Source: Streptomyces flavochromogenes (GTDB lineage: Bacteria; Actinomycetota; Actinomycetes; Streptomycetales; Streptomycetaceae). From it: a stretch of DNA of 64,000 bases. Location: NCBI RefSeq assembly GCF_000717595.1, contig NZ_JNZO01000008.1, positions 235,338 through 299,337 on the forward strand. Reading direction: 5' to 3'. Shown here in pieces: positions 17,397 through 26,334 of the stretch (position 1 is the stretch's first letter; each line of letters begins with the position of its first letter). The notes beneath the pieces were generated by a model. It saw only the letters and a program-made list of their open reading frames with translations, ran no database searches and was not told the origin of the DNA. A program made the position numbers and the translations under genes.

Positions 17397-18023
17397 ATGA
17401 CTGATGTGAGTGCAGTTCCGACGCCCGACAGGAACGACGAGAACTTCTGGACCGCCGCCTCGGCCCTGGTGGAGCCCGCCTGGAGCGAACCCGCCCAGAG
17501 CGACACCTTCACCATGGACGAGAGCGTCCACGATGCCGTGCGCGCCCTGGCCGAACGGATCTCGACCCGCGCACTGGCCTACCGCGCCGCCGGCAAGCCC
17601 CTCGACCCCGTCCTCATGGCGTCGCCCGATGTGCAGCTGGCGCTTCTGCGCGCCCTGTACGAAGCCAAGCTTTCCGTCGAACGGCTGGCGGAGAGCGCCG
17701 CCACCGTCGCCGGCCGCAGCGGAGCGAACTACGCCCAGCTCGGCGCTGCCTGGGGCGGCATCAAGCGCCAGTCCGCCCGCCTCAAGTGGCCCCACGCCGT
17801 CGTCAGGCGAACGGCCAGCGAGTCCATCCCCCTCCACTACGCGGGTGGCACCGCCGTGGTGCACCACGATGCCGAGACCGACGCCTGGTGGTACGCCGCC
17901 ACCGCCGCGGACCATCAGGAGACGGAGTCCGAACCCGTCCACCGCACGTATGCCGAGGCCATCGCCGGAGCGACCGAGTACCTCCTCGCCCACTCCCTGC
18001 CCGGCGGGCAGACACCCGTGTGA
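17397..18023 (+). CDS. HTH DNA-binding protein, probable autorepressor
   Basis: 208 residues. A helix-turn-helix-like segment near the middle (SGANYAQLGAAWGGIKRQSARLKW) has the same spacing as the one in the RheA-like protein at 28383-29033. The two appear distantly related. The N-terminal half is helical (VHDAVRALAERISTRALAYR). The C-terminal part (LHYAGGTAVVHHDAETDAWWYA) looks like a separate small beta domain that could sense a ligand. There is no ribosome binding site, and the ATG directly follows the second palindrome. Autoregulation through those palindromes is inferred from position. Confidence 0.75.
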   Translation: MTDVSAVPTPDRNDENFWTAASALVEPAWSEPAQSDTFTMDESVHDAVRALAERISTRALAYRAAGKPLDPVLMASPDVQLALLRALYEAKLSVERLAESAATVAGRSGANYAQLGAAWGGIKRQSARLKWPHAVVRRTASESIPLHYAGGTAVVHHDAETDAWWYAATAADHQETESEPVHRTYAEAIAGATEYLLAHSLPGGQTPV

Positions 18024-18152
18024 GACGCGGCGAAGCGGGGGAGGAGCCGACTCTGATGACCACCGGGGTGCTCACCTGGCCGCGGTTGTTCTGCGGGGCA
18101 GACGCATGCCGAGGCCGATGACGTCGATGGTCGGAGCAGTCGATGCGTTCGG

Positions 18153-18806
18153 TCAGGCGGCCGCGGGTCCCGTGCCGGCCGCGGCGGTATCGGTGCGCAC
18201 GTCGCCACGGGCGGTCACGACCCGGGCGTTGCCCACGGACAGTGCGTAGCCGAGACCCACCACGGCGACCTCCCCCGACGCGACCTGCTCGGAGAGGAGC
18301 CGGGACCGTTCGAGTATCAGATCCACGGTGTGCCGGATGTGCTCGTCGATGATGTCGCCGTCCGCCGTCAGTCCGGCGGCCCGGGCCGCAAGGATGCTCG
18401 GCGTCACCCGCTCCACCACGTCACGGACGAATCCGCCGGCGGAGAAGCCGTCCTCCACGGCAGCGCGGGCGGCGGCGACCGCACCGCACGAGTCGTGGCC
18501 GAGAACGACGATCAGCCTCGCACCGAGCACGCTCGTCGCGTACTCCACGCTCCCCAGTACCTCCGTCCCCAGGACGTGGCCGGCGGTCCGTACGACGAAC
18601 AGGTCGCCGAGTCCCTGGTCGAAGATGATCTCGGCGGCGAGCCGTGAATCGGAGCATCCGAGGATCACGGCGAAGGGATCCTGGCCGGGGGCCAGCTCGG
18701 TACGGCGGGCGGCGTCCTGGTTGGGATGCAGGGGTACGCCCGACACGAAGCGCGTGTTACCGGCGAGGAGGGCGTCAAGGGCCACGGCAGGAGAGGTTCT
18801 CGGCAT
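18153..18806 (-). CDS. Beta-class carbonic anhydrase
   Basis: 217 residues with all beta-CA active-site residues. The zinc ligands are Cys51 in ILGCSDSR, His104 and Cys107 in VVLGHDSCGAV, and the Asp53/Arg55 dyad is present. These enzymes interconvert CO2 and bicarbonate in the cytoplasm. The C terminus (GEVAVVGLGYALSVGNARV) matches the family's last strand. There is no transporter domain and no signal peptide. It is divergent from the binding-protein gene at 19260. Confidence 0.93.
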   Translation of the reverse strand: MPRTSPAVALDALLAGNTRFVSGVPLHPNQDAARRTELAPGQDPFAVILGCSDSRLAAEIIFDQGLGDLFVVRTAGHVLGTEVLGSVEYATSVLGARLIVVLGHDSCGAVAAARAAVEDGFSAGGFVRDVVERVTPSILAARAAGLTADGDIIDEHIRHTVDLILERSRLLSEQVASGEVAVVGLGYALSVGNARVVTARGDVRTDTAAAGTGPAAA

Positions 18807-19259
18807 GGGGCCACTCTATGATCCGGCAGTCAGGCCCGCCTCGGCGGATGCCCCCTTCGGGACTCGCCTCTCCCGTCTCCCGGAGCGATGCCGCGACCGA
18901 GACCGTCCGGCCCCCGTTCGGCTGCGGCAGCGTCACCGCCCTCGGTGCACGACGAGCTCGGCTGCGTGGATGGTGCGAACACGTCGTCGTCGCGGCGATG
19001 CGTCTCCTTGCTGTCAGGACGGGGCGTCGGGCCGTGTACCTCGCGATCCAACCGTTCGGCGACACTCCATCGCGTAGTGGTGTCGGACACGGTGGAGCGC
19101 TCTACGCGCGTTGAATTCGATGGCGGCATAGGGGAAAGCACCAGGTCCCGCTGCTGCCATTGGAGAAGTTTCCACAATCTCCGAGCAAGGGGCGCCATGC
19201 GTGCCGAGCCGGGAGAGGATGCCGGACGCACTGTCCAGAGAAATCAAGAGGAACGATCC
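18807..19259. other. Divergent intergenic region
   Basis: About 450 bases between the carbonic anhydrase and the binding lipoprotein. Open frames here lack ribosome binding sites and motifs. The region must hold both promoters. I see no clear operator beyond a weak GGAGA/TCTCC repeat at 19162-19182. Confidence 0.4.
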
Positions 19260-20537
19260 GTGCGACCAAGACTCACCGGTGCGACCGCCTCCGTGGCCGC
19301 ACTCGGCCTACTGGGCTCATTCGTTACCGCCTGCGGCTCGTCAGAAAGCGGTGACGGGACGACGTTGCGCTTGGTGGCGGCCGAGTACGGCAACAGCCCG
19401 GAGACCAGCTCCAAGGCGTACTGGGACGGACTGACCGCTGATTTCGTCGCCGCGCACCCCGGTAGGAAAGTCGAGGTGACGCTCTACCCGTGGGCCGACG
19501 TCGACCGCGAGGTCACCCGTCTCGTCGAGGAAGGCAATGCCCCGGACGTGGCGCTGATGGGCGCGTACTCCGACTTCGCCGCGCAGGGCCGGCTTTATGC
19601 CGCGAGCGAGTTGCTGCCGGTGAGGGTGGAATCGAATTTCCTGCCACCGCTGGTGGAGGCGGGCTCGGTCGACCACACACTCTACGGCTTGCCTTTCGTG
19701 GCGAGCAGTCGGCTTCTCTTCTACAACGAGGAGCTGTTCGACAAGGCCGGAGCGAAACCGCCGAAGACGTGGACCGATCTGGCAGAGGCGGCCAAGGCCC
19801 TGAAGAAGGAGGGTGTGCTCTGCCCGTACGCCCTGCCGCTCGGCCCCGAGGAGGCCCACGCCGAGGCCCTGATCTGGGAACTGAGCAACGGCGGAGGGTA
19901 CGCCGGTGACACCGGCGGATACGACATCGCGTCCGAGCGGAACACACAGACCTTCCGGTGGATCAAGAACAACCTCGTCGAGCCCGGCCTGACCGGCCCG
20001 GTCCCGCCGGCCAACTTCAACCGGAAGGATGCCTTCGCCGCTTTTCTGCGAGGCGATGTCGGCATGCTCAACGGCTACCCCTCGCTTCTCCACGAGGCCA
20101 GGGCGAAGGGCATGAAGGTCGGCACGCTGAGAATGCCGGTGTCGGACACACGTCAAGACGCCCAGCCTGCCGCGTCCGCGGGCGTCGCCGACTGGATGAT
20201 GGCTTTCAAGCGCGACGGCAATCGCGAACTGGTCGGGAGTTTTCTGGAATTCGTCTACGAGGACAAGAACCTGAACGCGTTCGCCGGCCGCTACCATCTG
20301 CTGCCCTCGACGGTGTCCGCGAGCCTGGCGTCAAAGGACGCGGCGGACCCCAGCAACGAGCAGTTCCTGGATGCCCTGAGCGGTGCCGAGCTCTACCCGG
20401 TCAACGAACCGTCGTGGCTGCAGGTGAGCAACACCATCAAGCGGAACATCGGCCAAGCCGTCGCACCGTCGGCCGATCCGGGAATCGTTCTGGAAGGAAT
20501 CGCCGACGAGGTTCGGGACATAGTGGACGAGTCGTGA
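19260..20537 (+). CDS. Extracellular solute-binding lipoprotein (ABC, sugar type)
   Basis: 425 residues from the GTG at 19260, with GAGG upstream. The N terminus is a lipoprotein signal: basic residues, a hydrophobic stretch, then the lipobox FVTAC with Cys25. The mature protein is a cluster-B binding protein (AYWDGLTADFVAAHPGRKVE, APDVALMGAYSDFAAQG, LYGLPFVASSRLLFYNEELF, WTDLAEAAKALKKEG). Such proteins deliver sugars or oligosaccharides to a membrane permease. No permease or ATPase gene is next to it, so it must pair with a transporter elsewhere or act as a sensor. It is convergent with the MFS gene. Confidence 0.9.
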   Translation: MRPRLTGATASVAALGLLGSFVTACGSSESGDGTTLRLVAAEYGNSPETSSKAYWDGLTADFVAAHPGRKVEVTLYPWADVDREVTRLVEEGNAPDVALMGAYSDFAAQGRLYAASELLPVRVESNFLPPLVEAGSVDHTLYGLPFVASSRLLFYNEELFDKAGAKPPKTWTDLAEAAKALKKEGVLCPYALPLGPEEAHAEALIWELSNGGGYAGDTGGYDIASERNTQTFRWIKNNLVEPGLTGPVPPANFNRKDAFAAFLRGDVGMLNGYPSLLHEARAKGMKVGTLRMPVSDTRQDAQPAASAGVADWMMAFKRDGNRELVGSFLEFVYEDKNLNAFAGRYHLLPSTVSASLASKDAADPSNEQFLDALSGAELYPVNEPSWLQVSNTIKRNIGQAVAPSADPGIVLEGIADEVRDIVDES

Positions 20538-20679
20538 GAGACGGGTTTCCTGAAAGGGGGGAAGCTCTCGGGGCGGCGGGGCGGGAAGGTGCTGCCGTCG
20601 CCGATCCCGATCACGGTGGCGGCCCCGACGCCGACTTCGGAATCGAGGCCGAGGCGTGCGGTGGCGAGGGAGGAGCCTT

Positions 20680-22167
20680 TCAGTCCTGCGCGGATCCCTT
20701 GCTGTCCCGGACCGCTGACAGCGGTTCGGCGATGTCCTCCAGCGACCGGCGCTCAGCGTTCACCGCGAGGAAGGCCGCCACGATTCCCGCCGCACACATC
20801 AGCCCGGCGCCGATCTGGAAGGCCAGCACTGTGTCCCCGACCACGCCCGACTCGGTCAGCTCGGCGAAGACCAGCGGGCCGCTGATACCGCCGGCCGCTG
20901 TTCCCAGCGCGTAGAAGAACGCGATGGCCATGGCGCGGGTCTCCATCGGGAAGATCTCGGAGACGGTCAGGTAAGCGCTGGAGGCGCCCGTCGAAGCGAA
21001 GAACAATACGACGCACCAGCAGGCCGTCAGAGTCGCGGCCGACAGCGATCCACGGCCGAAGAGCCAGGCTGTGCCGAAGAGTAGCACGCCCGACAGCAGG
21101 TACGTGCCCGCGATCATGATCCGGCGACCTACGGTGTCGAAGAGCCGGCCGAGGAGCAGCGGTCCCAGGAAGTTGCCCGCTGCGATCACCGCGAAGTAAT
21201 AACCGGTGCTGCCGGTGGGAACGTCGAAGAAGGTGATGAGGATGGTGCCGAAGCCGAAGGTGATCGCGTTGTAGAGGAAGGCCTGTCCGATGAACAGGGA
21301 CAGCCCGAGGACGGCCCGGCGCGGATAGCGGCCGAAGACGGTCGTTGCGATCGTGCCGAAGCCGATGCTCTTGCGCTGTTCGATGGTGATCTCGCCGGCA
21401 GGCGGCGGCAGCTCCGTGCCCTTCTCCTTCTCGATCTCCCGCTCCACGGAGGTGACCAGCTCCTCGGCCTCCTCGCTGTGGCCGTGGATGAACTGCCAGC
21501 GGGGACTCTCCGGAACATGTCGGCGCACCAGCAGGATGACCAGACCCAGCACGACGCCTAGGGCGAAGCTGAGCCGCCAGCCGAGGTCCTTCGGGAAGAT
21601 GTCGGTGTCGAGCATGACGATCGACAGCAGGGCGCCGCCGATGGCGCCCAGCCAGTAGCTGCCGTTGATGATCAGGTCGACGCGTCCCCGGTAGAGGGAC
21701 GGGATCAGCTCGTCGATCGCGGAGTTGATCGCCGCGTACTCGCCGCCGATGCCGAAGCCGGTGAGGAAGCGGAAGAGGAAGAACCACCACGACTCGAAGG
21801 ACAGGGCCGTCATCGCCGTGGCGCCCAGATAGACCGCCAGAGTGATCATGAAGAGCTTCTTGCGGCCGTAGCGGTCGGTCAGCCACCCGAAGAACAGGGC
21901 GCCCAGGCAGGCTCCTGCCACATACAGGGCGGCGGCCACGCCCGTCACCTGGGCCGCGGTGATGTCCAGGCCGCTGCCTTCCTCGGCCAGCCGGCCGGCG
22001 ACGTTGCCGACGATGGTGACCTCGAGACCGTCGAGAATCCAGACGGTGCCCAGTCCGATGACGATCATCCAGTGCCACCGGGACCAGGGAAGCCGGTCGA
22101 GCCGCGCCGGAACGGCGGTGGTGACCGTGCCCGTCCCGGAGCCTGCTGAAGAAGACGTCGGACGCAT
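20680..22167 (-). CDS. MFS transporter (metabolite:H+ symporter type)
   Basis: 495 residues from the ATG at 22167, with AGAGGAGA upstream. About twelve membrane helices. The conserved loop 2-3 motif appears as FFGWLTDRYGRKKLF, and a GRLFDTVGRRIMI repeat occurs in the second half. Other helices include GGEYAAINSAIDELIPSLYRGR, typical of the sugar/metabolite symporter subfamily. A long central cytoplasmic loop contains REIEKEKGTELPP. The substrate is unknown. It is followed at close range upstream by the FUSC gene on the same strand (45 bp apart), so co-transcription is plausible. Confidence 0.9.
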   Translation of the reverse strand: MRPTSSSAGSGTGTVTTAVPARLDRLPWSRWHWMIVIGLGTVWILDGLEVTIVGNVAGRLAEEGSGLDITAAQVTGVAAALYVAGACLGALFFGWLTDRYGRKKLFMITLAVYLGATAMTALSFESWWFFLFRFLTGFGIGGEYAAINSAIDELIPSLYRGRVDLIINGSYWLGAIGGALLSIVMLDTDIFPKDLGWRLSFALGVVLGLVILLVRRHVPESPRWQFIHGHSEEAEELVTSVEREIEKEKGTELPPPAGEITIEQRKSIGFGTIATTVFGRYPRRAVLGLSLFIGQAFLYNAITFGFGTILITFFDVPTGSTGYYFAVIAAGNFLGPLLLGRLFDTVGRRIMIAGTYLLSGVLLFGTAWLFGRGSLSAATLTACWCVVLFFASTGASSAYLTVSEIFPMETRAMAIAFFYALGTAAGGISGPLVFAELTESGVVGDTVLAFQIGAGLMCAAGIVAAFLAVNAERRSLEDIAEPLSAVRDSKGSAQD

Positions 22168-22211
22168 GGTTCTCCTCTCTGTACCCGCGCGGGTGTCCCC
22201 GTCGCGAGCGG

Positions 22212-23441
22212 TCATCCGTCGGCGCGGGTGGTCCGACGCGACTCCCACCGGTCACGCAGGGCGAGACGGCGTCGGCGGTCACTGCGCTCTCGAACCCGCC
22301 GGTCCAGCTCCTCCATCAGCCGGTGGCCCCGGTGCTCCGGGTCGAGCTCGTCGAGGATCCGGTCGACCTCGGTGAGCAGCGCCCCGTACAGCTGCCAGCG
22401 ACCGGGGTCGGCGAGGGCGAGGGCGAGGAGCCGGTCGGCGGCGTGGTCTCTGCAGACCCTGGCCGCCCGCAGCTCGCCCGCGAGCCGGGTCTCCGCGGCC
22501 TCGGCGTCCTCACTGCCGGGTGCGGTGACCAGGACGGCGAAGCTGACGATGGCGTCGGCGGTGTACTGGGCGGTCTCCCGGATGGACAGGGCGGCCGGTT
22601 CGGGCAGCAGCTGGTGCCCGCCGCGGTGTTTCGCCAGGTCGGTGAGGGTGCGGGCGAGGACGCGCAGGACGACTGCGCAGATCTCCAGGGTGTCGAGGCC
22701 GGTCCGCAGCACCACCCGGTGCAGGAGGCCTTCCTTGACACGGGGGTTGAGGCGCAGGCTGTCCTCGGCGGTGCGCAGGGCCCCGTCGACGTCGGCGACG
22801 TCGTTGTCGAGGCGGCGGGCCTCGTGGAGCCGGGTGGCGGCCTGCTCGACAGGGGGTGCGCCGGTGAACTCGTCCGCCACGTCGAGGAGCAGCAGCCGCA
22901 TCCGTCGGGCGAGGTCCTCGATGGAGTCGCCTGCGGTGTCCACCCAGACGGGCGGGGCGAGAAGCAGGTTGAAGAGCATGCCCACGACGGCGCCGATGAG
23001 GGTCTCCAGGACGCGGTCCCAGGCGGTGTCGGAGACCTGGGTGACGCCGAGGACGAGCATGGCGCTGATGGCGACCTCGGGGATGAACTCCTCGACCCGG
23101 ACGAGCCGGCCGACGAGCAGCGACGCGAGGATGACGAGGGCGAGACTCCACCAGGAGAGGCCGACGACGGCGCTGAACGCGATGGCGATCAGCACGCCGA
23201 CGACGACCGAGTTCACCCGGCGCAGGCTGGTGGTCACGGTGGAGTAGAGCGTGACCTGGACGACGAGGAGGGCGGTGAGGGGGGCGGTGAGGGGGGCCGG
23301 TTCGCTGCTGAGCTGGAGGGCGACGACGTAGCTGAGGGTGGCAGCCGCCGCGGACCGCACCGTCTGGACGGCGAAGGGGTCGCGCCGGAGGCGCGCGAAC
23401 AGCCCGCCGACCCGGTCGTGCCGTCCTTCGCCGCGTGCCAC
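22212..23441 (-). CDS. FUSC/aromatic acid exporter family membrane protein
   Basis: 409 residues starting at a GTG (VARGEGRHD). The N-terminal half has about six hydrophobic helices (TALLVVQVTLYSTV, VNSVVVGVLIAIAFSAVVGL, LALVILASLLVGRLV, LETLIGAVVGMLFNLLLAPP), which is the FUSC/ArAE pattern. The C-terminal half is a soluble helical domain. Family members export aromatic carboxylic acids or stabilise membranes, and no substrate is proven for this type. It lies immediately upstream of the MFS gene and is probably transcribed with it. Confidence 0.82.
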   Translation of the reverse strand: MARGEGRHDRVGGLFARLRRDPFAVQTVRSAAAATLSYVVALQLSSEPAPLTAPLTALLVVQVTLYSTVTTSLRRVNSVVVGVLIAIAFSAVVGLSWWSLALVILASLLVGRLVRVEEFIPEVAISAMLVLGVTQVSDTAWDRVLETLIGAVVGMLFNLLLAPPVWVDTAGDSIEDLARRMRLLLLDVADEFTGAPPVEQAATRLHEARRLDNDVADVDGALRTAEDSLRLNPRVKEGLLHRVVLRTGLDTLEICAVVLRVLARTLTDLAKHRGGHQLLPEPAALSIRETAQYTADAIVSFAVLVTAPGSEDAEAAETRLAGELRAARVCRDHAADRLLALALADPGRWQLYGALLTEVDRILDELDPEHRGHRLMEELDRRVRERSDRRRRLALRDRWESRRTTRADG

Positions 23442-23816
23442 GCCCCACCTCGTCCCGTCGCCGCCCCGCAGAGCTCTCTGGACAACCCGCCTGCCCGGAC
23501 GACCCCAGGCTCATGCACGGGTACGCCCGGGCGGCCGAGGGATCACCCCCCGCCGGCTCCGGCCGTCAGCGTGGCGGCCGTCCCACCGGGCGGCGTCGCG
23601 GTATGGCAGACACAGAACGAACAGGACCTCGAAACGGACAGGACCTCGATCAGGAGGCCCGCCGGGCTGGAAACGCCGGCGGTGCGCCGGCCGACCGGGT
23701 TCGGGGCGTCTGCCGGGTACGGGCCAGGGCCCCGGAAGGGTCGGTTCCCACGTAGCCACGGCGCGGAGCCCGGGATGAGCGACGGCCCGCAGCCCGGTCG
23801 ATTTCCGGCGAAGCGA
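23442..23816. other. Gene-free stretch
   Basis: About 375 bases between two genes on the minus strand. Short open frames are present but none has a plausible start signal or recognisable motif. It probably holds the promoter of the FUSC-MFS pair. Confidence 0.4.
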
Positions 23817-25058
23817 TCAGGCCGCGTCGGGTGTCTGGCGGCTCATCCGTTCCTGCATGTGGCCGAAGAACTCCTCGGGTGGCGTCATTCCCGCCGAGAC
23901 TCTGACGAACTCATCGGATGCCGAGGGGTCCTGGGACACGGCCAGGAGCATCTGTCGCATCTCGGGGGGCGGCGGTTCCATCGTCGCGAACTGGGCTGTG
24001 AACTCGTACATGCTCATGACCTCGGCGTCCCTGGCCTCCTGGGAATCCCGCATCGCTTCGTCGAGGGACCGGCGGTCGGCGAGTACGTCGTCGAGTGCGC
24101 GGGCGCATCGCTCCGCGTCCCGGAAGGAGTCCTGGATGCCCTGGGCGGTGATGGGGTCCTTGAGGTATCCGGCGTCACCGACGAGGACCCAGCCGGGGCC
24201 GTACGGTTTGCGGAAGTAGTTGGGGACGGCCGTGCCGACGAATCGTTCGGTCCGGGTGGCCTTCGCGATCCGTTCGGCGAAGGCCGGCGCACGGGCCAGC
24301 GTGGCGTGGTAATTGCCTTCGATGTCGCTGCGGTTGCCCTCGAAGTCACGCATGGGCCAGCCGCTGACGACCATCGTCAGGTCGTCGTTGGTGGGCCACG
24401 CGGCGAAGGCGCAGTCGCCGCGGTCGTACGCCTCGTACGTTCCGTGCATGGGCAGTCCGGCCCAGTACGCGTAGTAGTAGGCGTTGATCTTCGGCTTCTC
24501 CGCGTAGCAGGCGGCACCGGTCGCCCTGGCGACGGACGAGTGAAGTCCGTCCGCGCCCACGGTGACCCGGGCGTGATCGACGGAGGTGTCGCCGCCCTTG
24601 CTGTGGCCCTTGATTCCGGTCACCGTAGGACCGTCGAACAGGAGTTCCTCGACGGTGAACCCCTCGCGCACCTCGGCACCGGCTTCGGCGGCGGCGTCGA
24701 CGAGAATCTTGTCGAGGGCCGTGCGTCGCGGTGCGTAAGAGGCGTCCAAGCCCTCTCCGGCCGGAGAGCCGACGATGGCGAACGGCCCGAGGTCGAACGC
24801 GTAGGTGTCGATGGGGGGACATCCGGTCGCCACGACCTGCTCCAGCAGTCCCCATCGGCTCAGCGCGGCCAGTCCCGGCGGATGGATCAGATGAGTGGAG
24901 ATCGTGTCGCTCGGGAAAGTCGCCCGGTCGACCAGGAGAACCCGGTGACCCAGACGAGCCAGAAGCATCGCCGTCGGCGCGCCCGCACAGCGTGCCCCGA
25001 CGACGATCACGTCGTGGTGGTGGTTTCCGTCGCCGGATGGGCCGGCCGTGCCGCTCAT
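23817..25058 (-). CDS. FAD-dependent monooxygenase/geranylgeranyl-reductase-like protein
   Basis: 413 residues from the ATG at 25058, with AGGTGAG upstream. The first FAD motif is DVIVVGARCAGAPTAMLLARLG, where the GARCAG variant is common in geranylgeranyl-reductase-like flavoproteins. The second is the DG motif VTVGADGLHSSVARATG. The third is GWVLVGDAGYLKDPITAQGI. All three cofactor-binding motifs are intact. Reactions in the family range from aromatic hydroxylation to isoprenoid double-bond reduction, so no substrate is claimed. It stands alone between gene-free stretches. Confidence 0.88.
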   Translation of the reverse strand: MSGTAGPSGDGNHHHDVIVVGARCAGAPTAMLLARLGHRVLLVDRATFPSDTISTHLIHPPGLAALSRWGLLEQVVATGCPPIDTYAFDLGPFAIVGSPAGEGLDASYAPRRTALDKILVDAAAEAGAEVREGFTVEELLFDGPTVTGIKGHSKGGDTSVDHARVTVGADGLHSSVARATGAACYAEKPKINAYYYAYWAGLPMHGTYEAYDRGDCAFAAWPTNDDLTMVVSGWPMRDFEGNRSDIEGNYHATLARAPAFAERIAKATRTERFVGTAVPNYFRKPYGPGWVLVGDAGYLKDPITAQGIQDSFRDAERCARALDDVLADRRSLDEAMRDSQEARDAEVMSMYEFTAQFATMEPPPPEMRQMLLAVSQDPSASDEFVRVSAGMTPPEEFFGHMQERMSRQTPDAA

Positions 25059-25493
25059 GGATCTCACCTGCCGATCGGAGCATCGCACGAAGGGCGGGCG
25101 GCTGGACGAGGGAACCGACGCCAGTCATCGCCGCTGCGCGGTGCGTGTCCTCTTCCACGCTAGAACACCTTCCCGCTGCAGTCTCGGCAGAGCGGCGTCG
25201 TGAGGGGTGGCGGAAGCGCCGAACCGAGTCCTTGGTCGCGGCGGCGCGTTTGCGGCGGCTACGCCGGCGACGCGGCCACCATCGCTCTGACCCGCCGCGG
25301 ACCCGCGGTTCCGCTGTAGGCACTCGTACCCCCCTCCCCGTACACGATCACCGGTCCCGCGAGGGCGAGCCGCACTCTGCTCTCCGCCATCACGGCCGTA
25401 GGATTTCCGTCATCCCGGTGGGCCTTCCGCTCGGAGGTCCGATCGCGTGGAATGGCCGCAGAAGGAGCAGTTCGCGCGCAGAAGGCGGGGCAC
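25059..25493. other. Divergent intergenic region
   Basis: About 435 bases between the flavoprotein and the DM13 protein. A 44-codon minus-strand frame (25259-25399 region, starting MAESRVRLALAGPVIVYGEG) has reasonable codon positions but no clear ribosome binding site. I leave it uncalled. No repeats or hairpins of note. Confidence 0.35.
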
Positions 25494-26039
25494 GTGGTGA
25501 GAAATCGGTGGCGGGCGGGGGCTGCGGTGTCGGCCGCGGCCGTCATGGTGGCCGGGCTGGTGTGGTTCAAGCCGTGGGCGCTGTGGGTGGACGAGACGGT
25601 GAACGAGGCGCTGCCGACCGTCTCCGCGACCTCGCTCTCCCGGACTCCGAGCGTGACACCGTCCGCCACGGCGACGACCGCGCCCACCGGTCCCACGACT
25701 GTGGTTCAGGGCACCTTCATCAGCCACGAGCACACGACCACCGGGACGGTGAAGCTCATCCGGCTGCCGGACGGCTCGCACGTGGTGCGCTTGGAGAACC
25801 TGGACACGAGCAGCGGACCCGATCTGCGCGTCTGGCTGACCGACGCCCCCGTCAGGGAGGGGACGGCGGGCTGGCGCGTCTTCGATGACGGGACGTACGT
25901 CAGTCTGGGCAAGCTGAAGGGCAACAAGGGCGATCAGAACTACGCCGTACCCGCCGACACCGACCTCGCCGGCCTCACCAGTGTCGCCATCTGGTGCGAC
26001 CGCTTCGATGTCTCCTTCGGCGCCGCCGAGCTCGCCTGA
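25494..26039 (+). CDS. DM13-domain membrane-anchored protein
   Basis: About 181 residues from the GTG at 25494. A second GTG follows directly, and an ATG at 25452 is possible but has no ribosome binding site. After a basic start comes one hydrophobic anchor (AAVSAAAVMVAGLVWFKPW), then a Ser/Thr/Pro-rich spacer, then the domain VVQGTFISHEHTTTGTVKLI, SSGPDLRVWLTDAP, LKGNKGDQNYAVPAD and VAIWCDRFDVSFGAAEL. This is the DM13 pattern including its single conserved Cys. DM13 domains are proposed to have a redox role at the cell surface, so this protein likely faces outward. Confidence 0.82.
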   Translation: MVRNRWRAGAAVSAAAVMVAGLVWFKPWALWVDETVNEALPTVSATSLSRTPSVTPSATATTAPTGPTTVVQGTFISHEHTTTGTVKLIRLPDGSHVVRLENLDTSSGPDLRVWLTDAPVREGTAGWRVFDDGTYVSLGKLKGNKGDQNYAVPADTDLAGLTSVAIWCDRFDVSFGAAELA

Positions 26040-26334
26040 CCGGAGCCCACTCAGGCGTGCCGAGCAAGACGGGGATGCCGACGGGGCGGCCTTGCGAGGA
26101 GATCGCCGTCATCGGTGCCGGAGTCTTCCACCACCCACCCCTCAGCCCCGAGGTGAACGACATCGTGAGGGACGTGGTGCTCGGCGAAGCCCTGTGCGGT
26201 GAGCGCGGGCGGCAGCCCGACCACGCCCGCCCCGCCCCGACACTCCGTACGGAATGTCTCCTCCTGTGGTGAGTGGGGGGCACGGGTGGCGAGGCGGGCG
26301 TGGGTGTGTCCGGGCGTGCGGGGCCGCTTCCTGG

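Noticed and set aside
22323..25163. A 946-codon plus-strand open frame
   Set aside because: It runs antisense to the FUSC and FAD-monooxygenase genes; it is Gly/Arg/Glu-rich filler without domains or ribosome binding site.
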